7,809 nt of DNA from Gemmatimonadaceae bacterium (GCA_019689955.1 JADGGM010000118.1:1-7809); one strand, 5' to 3'. Counted from the stretch's first letter, positions 1-6,582 are shown. The notes: generated from the letters alone by a model not told the origin. Program-made: numbers and translations.

Positions 1-114
1 ATGCTGTTCGACGAGCCCACGTCGGCCACCCCCTGCGGCCGGGCGCGTGATCGCCTGCGCGGTGTGGCGCGGCGGAATTGTCCGGATATATTGGAGCCGA
101 GGCCACGACGATGA
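1..114 (+). pseudogene. Possible remnant of an ABC transporter ATP-binding protein (Walker B scrap)
   Basis: Read from base 1, the first nine residues are MLFDEPTSA. This is the Walker B and start of the D-loop of polar amino-acid importer ATPases (GlnQ/AapP type), where the family continues LDP. Here the match stops at once, and the frame runs through unrelated arginine-rich residues to a TGA at 112-114. A weak echo of the family C-terminus (RVI, later GGIV) can be read in the second frame around 47-84, as expected if an internal deletion removed the H-loop region. The rest of the gene, if any, lies upstream of the window. A damaged amino-acid transporter lacking its ATPase lies about 2 kb downstream, which makes a remnant plausible. 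The match is only nine residues, so a chance or unrelated fragment cannot be excluded. Confidence 0.4.
87..92 (+). promoter_or_regulatory. Weak -10-like hexamer upstream of the GntR gene
   Basis: TATATT differs from the sigma-70 -10 consensus at one position and is an AT-rich island in very GC-rich DNA. No convincing -35 box lies 16-18 bases upstream. If it is real, transcription would start near 99, which would favour the later ATG at 123 for the regulator. Confidence 0.2.
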
Positions 115-893
115 GAGGACCCATGGCCCGCCGCAGCCGGGCGCACGGAGTGTCACGGGACGGCGGCGGCTCGGCGGAGCTTCCGCGCTACCAGCAGGTC
201 GCCGATGAGCTGATGAAGCGGATCGGCGCCGGGCGCTACCCCGTGGGGGCGCTCCTCCCGACCGAGATGGAGCTGTGCACGCAGTACGGCGTGAGCCGGC
301 ACACGGTGCGCGAGGCGCTCCGCCTGCTCAGCGACGCGGGGCTCATCTCGCGCCGCCGGCGCATCGGCACCGAGGTCGTCGCGCGCACCCCCGCCGCCGC
401 GTACCGCCAACCGACCAACTCGATCGCCGATTTCTTGCAGTACGCCGAGGCGTCGCGGGTCGTGGTCCTGCGCACGCGGCGCGTGACGAGCGACGCCGCG
501 CTGGCCGAGATGCTCGAGTGCCGCCCCGGCGACCGGTGGCTTCGGATCGAGAGCGTGCGCACCATGCCTGGCGACGCGCGCCCCATCTGCTTCACCACGG
601 CGTACGTCGACGCCGGCCTCCCCGGCATCGAGGCCCGGCTGGAGCAGCTCTCGGGCCCCATCTCCGCCATGCTCGAGCGCGTGTACGGCCTGCACATCGC
701 GCGCGTGGACCAGACCATCGAGGCCGTGCGCATCCCGAAGCGGCTGGCCGCGGCGCTGTACGCCGAGCTCGGCGGGCCGGCGCTGCGGGCCACGCGCCGC
801 TACTACAGTGAGCACGGCGCGCTCATCGAGCACTCGAGCGCCGTCCATCCGGGGGACCGCTTCACGTACGTCACCACGCTGGTCCGCGCCTAG
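111..893 (+). CDS. GntR-family transcriptional regulator, HutC/UTRA subfamily
   Basis: This is a cytoplasmic DNA-binding regulator of about 260 residues, typical for the family. Residues ~24-92 form the GntR winged helix: LPRYQQVADEL opens it, LLPTEMELCTQYGVSRHTVR is the helix-turn-helix, and the wing reads RRRRIGTEV. Residues ~108-256 are a UTRA effector-binding domain, containing the usual RPGDRWLRIESVR-like strand and a C-terminal RYYSEHG segment. I chose ATG 111 because GAGG at 99-102 lies eight bases upstream; ATG 123 in the same frame, with AGAGGA just before it, is a close alternative. A start at TTG 78 is unlikely. The gene lies 94 bases upstream of metC on the same strand, so control of metC and the amino-acid transporter is a reasonable inference. 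The ligand is unknown. It ends in TAG, showing that TAG works as a stop here. Confidence 0.9.
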   Translation: MRGPMARRSRAHGVSRDGGGSAELPRYQQVADELMKRIGAGRYPVGALLPTEMELCTQYGVSRHTVREALRLLSDAGLISRRRRIGTEVVARTPAAAYRQPTNSIADFLQYAEASRVVVLRTRRVTSDAALAEMLECRPGDRWLRIESVRTMPGDARPICFTTAYVDAGLPGIEARLEQLSGPISAMLERVYGLHIARVDQTIEAVRIPKRLAAALYAELGGPALRATRRYYSEHGALIEHSSAVHPGDRFTYVTTLVRA

Positions 894-941
894 GCGCGCG
901 CGGCGGGGTTGACGCGGTGTTAGGTTGTCGAGACGAAACAT

Positions 942-965
942 CGCGCGCCTCGTGTGAGGCGCGCG
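942..965 (+). promoter_or_regulatory. Perfect 10-bp hairpin between the GntR gene and metC
   Basis: CGCGCGCCTC (942-951) and GAGGCGCGCG (956-965) are exact reverse complements around a GTGT loop. The stem is all but two pairs G-C, so it should be very stable in RNA. No run of T follows, so it is not a classical intrinsic terminator for the regulator gene. It sits 22 bases before the metC start and could shape the metC 5' leader or be an operator-like inverted repeat. Its role is inferred. Confidence 0.45.
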
Positions 966-987
966 CGAACCGACACTACGTGGAGCC

Positions 988-2205
988 GTGGACAACGTGA
1001 GTCGTTCAGCAGATGGCGAGCGGCGTGTCGCCTCCGACACGCTGCTCGTGCACAGCGGTGGCCACCCCCGCGACCGGCATGGCGCCGTCAACCCGCCGGT
1101 CTATCGCGCGTCGACCATCCTCTTCCCGACCGTCGCCGACTTCGAGGCGGCGCGCAACCCGGCCACGCGCTTCGACACCGTGCGCTACGGCCAGCTCGGC
1201 ACGCCGACCACCTTCGCCCTCGAAGAGACGATCGCGGCGCTCGAAGGAGGCTACCGAGCCACGCTCCTCCCCTCGGGGCTCTCGGCCATCACCACGGCGC
1301 TCCTCGCGCTGCTCCGGAGCGGCGATCACCTCCTGATGGTCGACACGACCTACACCCCCACGCGGCACTTCTGCGATACGATCCTCACCCGCTTCGGCGT
1401 GGAGACGACGTACTACGACCCGCGCATCGGCGGCCGGATCGCGACGCTCTTCCGCCCCAACACGCGCGTGGTGTTCCTCGAATCGCCGGGGTCGATGACG
1501 ATGGAGGTGCAGGATGTCCCCGCCATCGCCGACGCGGCGCACGCGGCGGGGATCGTGGTGGCGATGGACAACACGTGGGCCACGCCGTACTTCTTCCCGG
1601 CGTTCGCGCACGGCGTCGACGTCTCGATCCAGGCGGCGACGAAGTACGTCGCCGGGCACGCCGACGTGATGATGGGGACGATCACCACGACCGAAGCGCT
1701 GTACGAGCCGGTCCGCTCCATGGTGGCCGAGCTCGGCCACTGCGTGAGCCCCGACGACGCGTACCTCGCGCTCCGCGGCCTCCGCACGCTCGGCGTGCGC
1801 CTGGAGCGCCACCAGCGGAGCGCGCTCCGCGTGGCGGAGTGGCTGAGCGGGCGTCCGGAGGTCGCGCGCGTGCTGTACCCCGCGCTCCCGAGCGATCCCG
1901 GGCACGCGCTCTGGTCGCGCGACTTTCGCGGCGCGAGCGGGCTCCTGGGCGTGGTGCTCGCCCCCGTCCCCAAGCGCGCCGTCGATGCCATGCTCGACAA
2001 CCTCGAGCTGTTCCGGATGGGCGTGAGCTGGGGCGGATACGAGAGCCTCGCGATCCCCATGAACCCGGCGTCGTCGCGCACCGTGGTGCCGTGGCGCGAG
2101 GCAGGCCCGTACGTGCGACTCCACGTCGGCCTCGAGGACCCCGACGACCTCATCGCCGACCTCGCCCGCGGCTTCGAATGCCTGCGCGCTGCCGCGGGGC
2201 GGTGA
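988..2205 (+). CDS. metC: Cystathionine beta-lyase (PLP-dependent)
   Basis: This cytosolic enzyme splits cystathionine into homocysteine, pyruvate and ammonia in methionine synthesis; the family also degrades cysteine or cystine. The 405 residues are close to the usual ~395 and align along their length with E. coli MetC as I remember it. Matching blocks include FLESPGSMTMEVQDVPAI, the PLP-contacting DNTW, SIQAATKY with the Schiff-base lysine K219, the LRTLGVRL block, SWGGYESL (a MetC signature) and RLHVGLEDPDDLIADL near the end. One oddity: E. coli has YGRRGT, whose first arginine binds the cofactor phosphate, whereas here it is YGQLGT with Q69. The start is GTG 988, but GGAG (982-985) is very near; GTG 997 in frame has better spacing and would remove three residues. 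The gene lies 29 bases before the transporter frame, a likely operon. I recall metC beside aapJQMP in rhizobia, which fits. Confidence 0.93.
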   Translation: MDNVSRSADGERRVASDTLLVHSGGHPRDRHGAVNPPVYRASTILFPTVADFEAARNPATRFDTVRYGQLGTPTTFALEETIAALEGGYRATLLPSGLSAITTALLALLRSGDHLLMVDTTYTPTRHFCDTILTRFGVETTYYDPRIGGRIATLFRPNTRVVFLESPGSMTMEVQDVPAIADAAHAAGIVVAMDNTWATPYFFPAFAHGVDVSIQAATKYVAGHADVMMGTITTTEALYEPVRSMVAELGHCVSPDDAYLALRGLRTLGVRLERHQRSALRVAEWLSGRPEVARVLYPALPSDPGHALWSRDFRGASGLLGVVLAPVPKRAVDAMLDNLELFRMGVSWGGYESLAIPMNPASSRTVVPWREAGPYVRLHVGLEDPDDLIADLARGFECLRAAAGR

Positions 2206-2561
2206 GCGCAGGCTCGGCATTCCGAGGACCGCCGATGACCATGACGCTCCGCCCTGCCGTTTCCTTCGGCGCCCTGCTCGCCGCGTGCGTGACGATCGCC
2301 GCGGCCTGCTCCGGCGACAGCGCCGCATCGTCCGGTGCGCCCGGCGCTCGCGCGTCGGAGGCGACGCTCGCCGCGGTGCGCGCGCGAGGCGCCGTCAAGT
2401 GTGGCGTCTCGCAGGCCGCGGGGGTCGCCACGCCGAACGACGCCGGCCAGTGGCAGGGGTTCGATGTCGACTTCTGCCGCGCGCTCGCCGTCGCCGTGTT
2501 CGACGACCCGGCGAAGGTCGAGATCGTGCCCTACACCATGCAGCAGCGCTTCTCCGGGCTC

Positions 2562-2564
2562 TAG
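2562..2564 (+). other. In-frame amber codon at a conserved Gln position (first)
   Basis: The context is RFSGL, TAG, SGEVDVL. AapJ proteins read RFTALQSGEVDVL, so a single C-to-T change of CAG explains the stop. The reading frame and homology continue unchanged on both sides. Confidence 0.75.
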
Positions 2565-2990
2565 TCCGGCGAGGTGGACGTGTTGGTGAACGACACGTCG
2601 CTCACGCGGAGCCGCACCGTGGGGCGCGGCTTCCACTTCGGGCCGATTTATTTCTACGACGGCCAGGGCTTCATGGTGCCGCGCGCGCTCCACGTGACCA
2701 AGGCTGCGATGCTCGACGGCGCCACCGTGTGCGTGCAGCACGGGACGACGACCGTGCTCAATCTCACCGACTTCGCGCGGCGCAACCACCTGCGCTTCAC
2801 CCCGGTGGTGATCGAGGACCTCCGTGGCGCGGTGAGCGCGCTCGCGGCGGGGCGGTGCGACGTCATCAGCCAGGACGGCGCCGGGCTCGCCACCACGCGC
2901 ACGATGCTGCGCAACCCGGGGGACTACGTCGTCCTCCCCGACCGCATCTCGAAGGAGCCGATCGCGCCGGTCGTGCGCTTCGGCGATGAC

Positions 2991-2993
2991 TAG
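2991..2993 (+). other. In-frame amber codon at a conserved Gln position (second)
   Basis: The context is VVRFGDD, TAG, WLEIVDWVL. The family has GDDQW followed by a D/E-I-V-x-W helix, so TAG again replaces Gln by one C-to-T change. The homology resumes in the same frame directly after it. Confidence 0.75.
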
Positions 2994-3014
2994 TGGCTCG
3001 AGATCGTCGACTGG

Positions 3015-3662
3015 GTGTTGCGCGCGCCGGTCGAGGCGGAGGAGCTGGGGCTCACGCGCGCCACCGTGACCGCGGCGCTCCGGAGTGGCGATCCCACGAC
3101 GCGCCGCTTCCTCGGCGCGTGGGGGTGGTCGGCGGTCGGCGGGGCGGCCGCCGCGCTCATCGCGTCGCTCGCCGTGTCGCTGCCGGTGTGGAGCGTGCCG
3201 CGGCTGCGCGCGTTCAACTTCGTCGGCGGGCTCACGCTCTCCCCCGAGCTGGCGGCGCTCCTCGGGGCGCTCGTGCTGCACCACGGCGCGCACATCTCCG
3301 AGGTCGTGCGCGGCGCCGTGCTCGCCGTGCCGCGCGGGCAGCGCGACGCGGCGGCCGCGCTCGGCCTTCGCTGGTGGCCGGCGATGCGCCTCGTCATTCT
3401 CCCGCAGGCGCTGCGCATCGTGATCCCTTCGTTCATCTCGATCGCCGTGGGATTCTTTCAGGACGCGAGCCTCCTCGTGGTCATCGGGCTCTTCGATCTC
3501 CTGAACACCGCGCGCGTGGCCGCGCAGGACCCGGCGTGGCTGGGCTTTCACAACGAGGCCTACGTCTTCGTCGCGCTCCTCTACTTCGCGGGGAGCGCGG
3601 CGCTCTCGCGGTATGGGCTCTGGCTCGAGGGGCGGCTGACCCCAGGGGCGCGGCGGCGCTGA
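3015..3662 (+). CDS. Amino-acid ABC permease remnant, AapQ/AapM-like chimera fused to the binding-protein tail
   Basis: This is the inner-membrane part of the broken importer. The frame is the same as the binding protein before it; GTG 3015 is the first possible start after the second TAG, but about 34 residues are still AapJ tail (AEELGLTRATV, then RRFLG). Near 3117 it changes to a membrane segment (AVGGAAAALIASLAVSLPVW) and a block like AapQ (AFNFVGGLTLSPELAALL). From the EVVRGAV motif on it resembles AapM. The ATPase-contacting EAA loop is intact as DAAAALG through VILPQA, then SFISIAVGFFQDASLLVVIGLFDLL and a last span ending in SRYGLWLEG. About four membrane spans are left, fewer than in a normal subunit. 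The mapping to AapQ and AapM is from memory. No second permease or ATPase follows, so it is probably not functional alone. Confidence 0.6.
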   Translation: MLRAPVEAEELGLTRATVTAALRSGDPTTRRFLGAWGWSAVGGAAAALIASLAVSLPVWSVPRLRAFNFVGGLTLSPELAALLGALVLHHGAHISEVVRGAVLAVPRGQRDAAAALGLRWWPAMRLVILPQALRIVIPSFISIAVGFFQDASLLVVIGLFDLLNTARVAAQDPAWLGFHNEAYVFVALLYFAGSAALSRYGLWLEGRLTPGARRR

Positions 3663-3663
3663 C

Positions 3664-3699
3664 CCGCGGCCGAGCTCGGCGGGGCGCGCCGAGCCGCGG
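3664..3699 (+). terminator. GC-rich hairpin after the transporter frame, terminator-like without a T-tract
   Basis: GCTCGGCG (3674-3681) pairs exactly with CGCCGAGC (3687-3694) around a five-base loop. CCGCGG at 3664-3669 and 3694-3699 can extend the stem imperfectly. It begins two bases after the TGA at 3660-3662, the place for a transcription end. No T-run follows, so termination efficiency is uncertain. Confidence 0.45.
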
Positions 3700-3709
3700 C
3701 AGGCGCACC

Positions 3710-3739
3710 GCCGTTCATTGCCCGCCGCCGCCCGTTCGC
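3710..3739 (+). promoter_or_regulatory. Direct repeat resembling a LytTR binding site, upstream of the kinase operon
   Basis: GCCGTTCAT (3710-3718) and CCCGTTCGC (3731-3739) are separated by exactly 12 bases, a 21-base period or two helical turns. LytTR regulators commonly bind paired repeats of the form [TA][AC][CA]GTTN[AG][TG] with 12-13 bases between. The first copy misses that form at one position, the second at two. It lies about 30-60 bases upstream of the candidate -35 box, suggesting autoregulation by the LytTR protein encoded at 5771. This is inference from pattern and position. Confidence 0.4.
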
Positions 3740-3755
3740 CGGGACTGCGCGCCCG

Positions 3756-3766
3756 CTCGTTGGCCG
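3756..3766 (+). repeat. Copy 1 of an 11-base word shared with the receptor upstream region
   Basis: CTCGTTGGCCG occurs here, just upstream of the candidate kinase promoter, and again at 6583-6593 in front of the TonB-receptor gene. The only two intergenic regions bordering the signalling operon both carry it. It contains a GTT core as in LytTR sites. Confidence 0.45.
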
Positions 3767-3770
3767 CCGA

Positions 3771-3800
3771 TTGCCCGAATCTCCGCGCGCGGGGTAGCAT
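3771..3800 (+). promoter_or_regulatory. Candidate sigma-70 promoter of the kinase/regulator operon
   Basis: TTGCCC (3771-3776) and TAGCAT (3795-3800) match the -35 and -10 consensus at four of six positions each, with an 18-base spacer. Transcription would start near 3807, giving a leader of about 33 bases before ATG 3840. Both boxes are weak, which suits activator dependence. Confidence 0.4.
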
Positions 3801-3839
3801 ACGCGTACTCCGGGACCCCGCCTCACCCCCACGCGGCTC

Positions 3840-5774
3840 ATGATCTCACGCGACGCCACGACGCTCGTGCACCTGGTCGGCTTCGTGACCGGCATCGTGC
3901 TGTACACGATGCTGGCGTTCATGACGCTGCGGTCGGGGGCGCGCCGCGAGGGGCAGCCGCTGGGCCCGCGCGGCGACCGCATTCCGCTCGCGACCGCGCT
4001 CCTCGGCATTCTCTGGAATTGCGGCGCGCTGGTCATCTACGGGTTGCAGGACTTCGGCGTCGGCGCCCCCGCGCCGTGGCTCATGGCGGGCGCCTTCTCG
4101 GCGCTGGGGTTCCTCCCCGCCGTCGTCGTCCATTCGGCGCTCCGCTCCGCCACGCCATACCGCGGCGCGCGCGGCCGGATCGCCGCCGGCTACGTGCTGA
4201 GCGCCGCGGCTGCCGTGCTCCAGATCCACGACGCGCTCACGACCGGCGTGGTCCCGTCGCGCGCGGCGCTCCTCATGCTCACGGTCGGCTATGGCGTGAT
4301 CATCGCGCTCCTCGTCGCGCACTCCTCGCGCGAGCCGGCGGTGCGGCGCGCCACCTCCGCCGCGGCGCTGGCGGCGTTCGCGGTCATGGCGTTCCACTTG
4401 AGCCAGCACCCGGTGGCCTCCGACAGTTGGCTCGTGGAGCTGGCGGGGCACCACGCGTCGCTCCCGCTCGCGATGGTGATCCTGTACCAGGACTACCGGT
4501 TCGCCCTCGCCGACCTCTTCCTCAAGCGCGTGCTCACGCTGCTCGCGCTCATCGTGCTCTGGATGGTGCTGTACACCGGGATCGCGGCCCCGTACATCCT
4601 CCCCCGCATGGCCGGGGACTACACGCAGCCTCTGGGCGCCGGCGCGATGCTCGCGCTCGCCGCGGTCACGGCAATGGCGTATCCGGGGCTGCGCCGGTGG
4701 GTCGCCCGTTTCGTGGACCGCGTGGTCCTGCGCCGCGCCGATTACGCGAGCCTCGGCGCGGATCTCGCCGCGCGCATCGCGGCGCTCGAGGCGCCGGAAG
4801 AGATCCTCGATGCCACCTGCGCCACGCTCGGACCGGCGCTCTCGTCCCAGACGGTCCGATGGCGCGCGCTCGATGACGCCGGCGCGGCCGCGACATCCGC
4901 GGTCGCGCCCATGGAGCGCGGACAGGAGGCGGCCGTGCGCATCTCGACCGCTGATGCGCCGGCCTACGAGATCACCGTCGGCCGCTTGACCAGCGGGCGG
5001 CGGCTTTTCTCCGATGACCTTGCGTTCCTCGACACCGTCGCGCTCACCGTGGCGCGGCGGATCGACGCCGTGCGGATGAGCCGCGAGCGGTACGCCCGCG
5101 ATTTGCGCGAGCGCGAGATCCTCCAGCTCGCGACCGAGGCCGAGCTGCGTGCGCTGCGGGCGCAGCTCAACCCGCACTTTCTGTTCAACACGCTCACCAC
5201 GATCGGGCACTTGATCCAGGAAGCACCGAGCCGCGCGCTCGAGACGCTCCTGCAGCTCACGGGGCTCCTGCGCGCCGTGCTCACGCGCTCCGATGGCGCG
5301 TTCGTCACGCTCGGTGAGGAGCTGGAGATCGTGCGCGCGTACCTCGCGATCGAGCGCGCGCGCTTCGAAGAGCGGCTGACGGTGACGATCGACGTCGACC
5401 ACGCCCTCGCCACCTGCCGTATCCCGCCGCTGGTGCTTCAGCCGCTCGTCGAGAACGCGATCAAGCACGGGATCGCTCCACGGCGCACCGGCGGCCGGGT
5501 GATCGTCGCGGCCAGCCGCGGCCGAGATGCGGATGAGCTCTCCCTGTTCGTGATCGACACGGGCGTGGGCGTCGCGCCCGCGGAGCTCGCGCGCCGGCGC
5601 GCCGCGGGGATCGGGCTCTCGAACGTGGCCCGGCGGCTGGAGCGCTACTACGGCGCCGCGGCGGCGCTCGAGATCCAGAGCGCCGTCGACGTGGGGACCA
5701 CGGTGCGCGTCCGCATCCCGATCGCCGAGGCTGGCGTCGCGCGCGGCGCCGCACCCGCGCGAGACGTCGCATGA
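3840..5774 (+). CDS. LytS/YehU-type membrane sensor histidine kinase
   Basis: This is an inner-membrane sensor kinase of 644 residues that phosphorylates the regulator encoded next. Residues ~9-285 hold about eight or nine hydrophobic spans, from FVTGIVLYTML to MLALAAVTAMAY, with no large periplasmic loop; I recognise no named sensor domain. A soluble segment at ~300-425 looks GAF-like from its position and pattern. The transmitter is the His_kinase (LytS) type: AQLNPHFLFNTL with phospho-acceptor H446, then a GHKL ATPase with N-box PLVENAIKHG (E538, N539), G1 box DTGVGV (D573) and G2 box GIGLSNV (from G590). All catalytic motifs look intact. No clear Shine-Dalgarno precedes ATG 3840, but the first span starts right after it, so the start is reasonable. 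The stop overlaps the next start as ATGA, indicating coupled translation. The signal sensed is unknown; the adjacent receptor suggests a nutrient. Confidence 0.92.
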   Translation: MISRDATTLVHLVGFVTGIVLYTMLAFMTLRSGARREGQPLGPRGDRIPLATALLGILWNCGALVIYGLQDFGVGAPAPWLMAGAFSALGFLPAVVVHSALRSATPYRGARGRIAAGYVLSAAAAVLQIHDALTTGVVPSRAALLMLTVGYGVIIALLVAHSSREPAVRRATSAAALAAFAVMAFHLSQHPVASDSWLVELAGHHASLPLAMVILYQDYRFALADLFLKRVLTLLALIVLWMVLYTGIAAPYILPRMAGDYTQPLGAGAMLALAAVTAMAYPGLRRWVARFVDRVVLRRADYASLGADLAARIAALEAPEEILDATCATLGPALSSQTVRWRALDDAGAAATSAVAPMERGQEAAVRISTADAPAYEITVGRLTSGRRLFSDDLAFLDTVALTVARRIDAVRMSRERYARDLREREILQLATEAELRALRAQLNPHFLFNTLTTIGHLIQEAPSRALETLLQLTGLLRAVLTRSDGAFVTLGEELEIVRAYLAIERARFEERLTVTIDVDHALATCRIPPLVLQPLVENAIKHGIAPRRTGGRVIVAASRGRDADELSLFVIDTGVGVAPAELARRRAAGIGLSNVARRLERYYGAAAALEIQSAVDVGTTVRVRIPIAEAGVARGAAPARDVA

Positions 5775-6550
5775 GCCCCGCGCTCCGCGTCCTCGTGGCC
5801 GACGACGAGCGCCCCGCGCGAGCGTTCCTCGTCGCGATGCTGCGCGGGTGCGAGGACGTGGAGGTCGTCGGGGAGGCATCGGGGGGCGCGGAGGCGGTCG
5901 CGCTGATCGAGGCCGTGCGCCCCGATCTTGCCCTCCTCGACCTGCAGATGCCGGAGGTCGACGGGCTGAGCGTGGTGCGCCTCGTACGGAAGCCGCACCT
6001 CCCGCTCGTCGCCTTCGTCACGGCGTACGACGAGTACGCGGTGCGCGCCTTCGAGCTGAACGCGATCGACTACCTCCTCAAGCCGGTCGACCCCGCGCGC
6101 CTCCGGCGCACGCTGGAGCGCGCGCACGATCGGCTGGAGCGCGCCGACGAGCGCTCGGGCGACGAGGAGCGGCTGCGAAAGGCGGCCGTGTACGCGGGGA
6201 GCGGCACGGCGGAGTACCTCCGCCGCATCCCGGTGCGCGACCGCGAGGACATCGTCATCGTCGCGGTGGACCAGCTCGCGTCGATCGTGGCCGATGGGGA
6301 GCTGCTGCACCTGACCACGATCGGCGGGGCGCGCTACACGGTCAACTACCGGCTCAAGGACCTCGAGGCGCGGCTCGATCCGGCGTGCTTCGTCCGACTC
6401 TCCCGCAGTGCGCTCGTCAACCTGGATGTGCTGGACCGGGTCAGCCCAATGCCTGGGGGCACGTACCTCGTCACGCTCCGGAACCGTCAGCAGCTCCCGG
6501 TCAGCCGGCAGCGCGCGCGCCTCCTGCGGGAGCGGTTGCTGCGTCTCTAG
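5771..6550 (+). CDS. LytTR-family response regulator (receiver plus LytTR DNA-binding domain)
   Basis: This is a cytoplasmic response regulator of 259 residues, the usual size for the AlgR/YehT/LytR class. The receiver (~5-120) has the acidic pair D11-D12, phospho-acceptor D57 in LLDLQMPEVDG, switch threonine T84 and lysine K104 in YLLKPVD; AVRAFELNAIDYLLKPVD is typical of the LytTR class. After a charged linker (~112-150), the LytTR domain (~152-258) shows RIPVRDREDIVIV, then VNYRLKDLEARLDPACFVRL, SRSALVNLDVLDRV and the end PVSRQRARLLRERL. Such domains bind paired direct repeats. Its start overlaps the kinase stop by four bases, and it lacks a strong ribosome site of its own, so translation is probably coupled. 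The stop is TAG, and the protein has its normal family length there, which argues that TAG is a true stop in this organism. Likely targets are its own operon and the receptor gene downstream. Confidence 0.94.
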   Translation: MSPALRVLVADDERPARAFLVAMLRGCEDVEVVGEASGGAEAVALIEAVRPDLALLDLQMPEVDGLSVVRLVRKPHLPLVAFVTAYDEYAVRAFELNAIDYLLKPVDPARLRRTLERAHDRLERADERSGDEERLRKAAVYAGSGTAEYLRRIPVRDREDIVIVAVDQLASIVADGELLHLTTIGGARYTVNYRLKDLEARLDPACFVRLSRSALVNLDVLDRVSPMPGGTYLVTLRNRQQLPVSRQRARLLRERLLRL

Positions 6551-6582
6551 CGCCGCCCCGCCTCGTCCGCCGCGCGCAACCA

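Larger units (their letters stand above)
2235..2993 (+). pseudogene. aapJ: AapJ-like amino-acid-binding lipoprotein, interrupted by two TAG codons
   Basis: This encodes the solute receptor of a general L-amino-acid ABC importer. ATG 2235 has GAGG at 2224-2227, seven bases upstream. A lipoprotein signal follows, with a hydrophobic stretch ending in AAAC (Cys25), so the protein would be anchored outside the inner membrane. Family blocks follow: ATLAAVRARGAVKCGVS, GFDVDFCRALA, then after the first TAG SGEVDVLVNDTS, FYDGQGFMVPR, GATVCVQHGTTTVLNL, GRCDVISQD and ISKEPIAPVVR. TAG at 2562-2564 and TAG at 2991-2993 stand where the family has Gln (RFTALQSGE and GDDQW). There is no frameshift. Binding-protein sequence continues past the second TAG to about 3116, and then about 50 C-terminal residues are missing. 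Downstream parts could be re-initiated at GTG 2574, but the pieces would not form a full domain. It is a pseudogene unless amber codons are read through. Confidence 0.8.

Noticed and set aside
909..940. TTGACG as a -35 box for metC
   Set aside because: The hexamer at 909-914 is good, but no acceptable -10 box lies 16-18 bases downstream (AGACGA or GACGAA only), so I did not list a promoter.
894..987. SAM or other methionine-related riboswitch, or T-box, before metC
   Set aside because: The gap is only 94 bases and shows one simple hairpin, with none of the conserved multi-helix pattern of these elements.
954..2234. Upstream extension of the binding-protein frame through metC
   Set aside because: This part is an Arg/Pro-rich shadow of metC. 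The lipoprotein signal at ATG 2235 with GAGG upstream marks the real start.
2562..2993. Genome-wide recoding of TAG to glutamine
   Set aside because: TAG ends the GntR gene (891-893) and the LytTR gene (6548-6550) at normal family lengths, and reading through would add non-homologous sequence.
1413..3800. Very long minus-strand open frame (795 codons) opposite metC and the transporter
   Set aside because: It is a by-product of high GC content, where stops are rare. Its translation is low-complexity and Arg/Ala/His-rich, with no recognisable domain, while the opposite strand carries clear family homology.
3846..5879. Minus-strand open frame of 677 codons opposite the kinase
   Set aside because: It mirrors the kinase gene, has Arg-rich composition and no motifs, and there is no start context.
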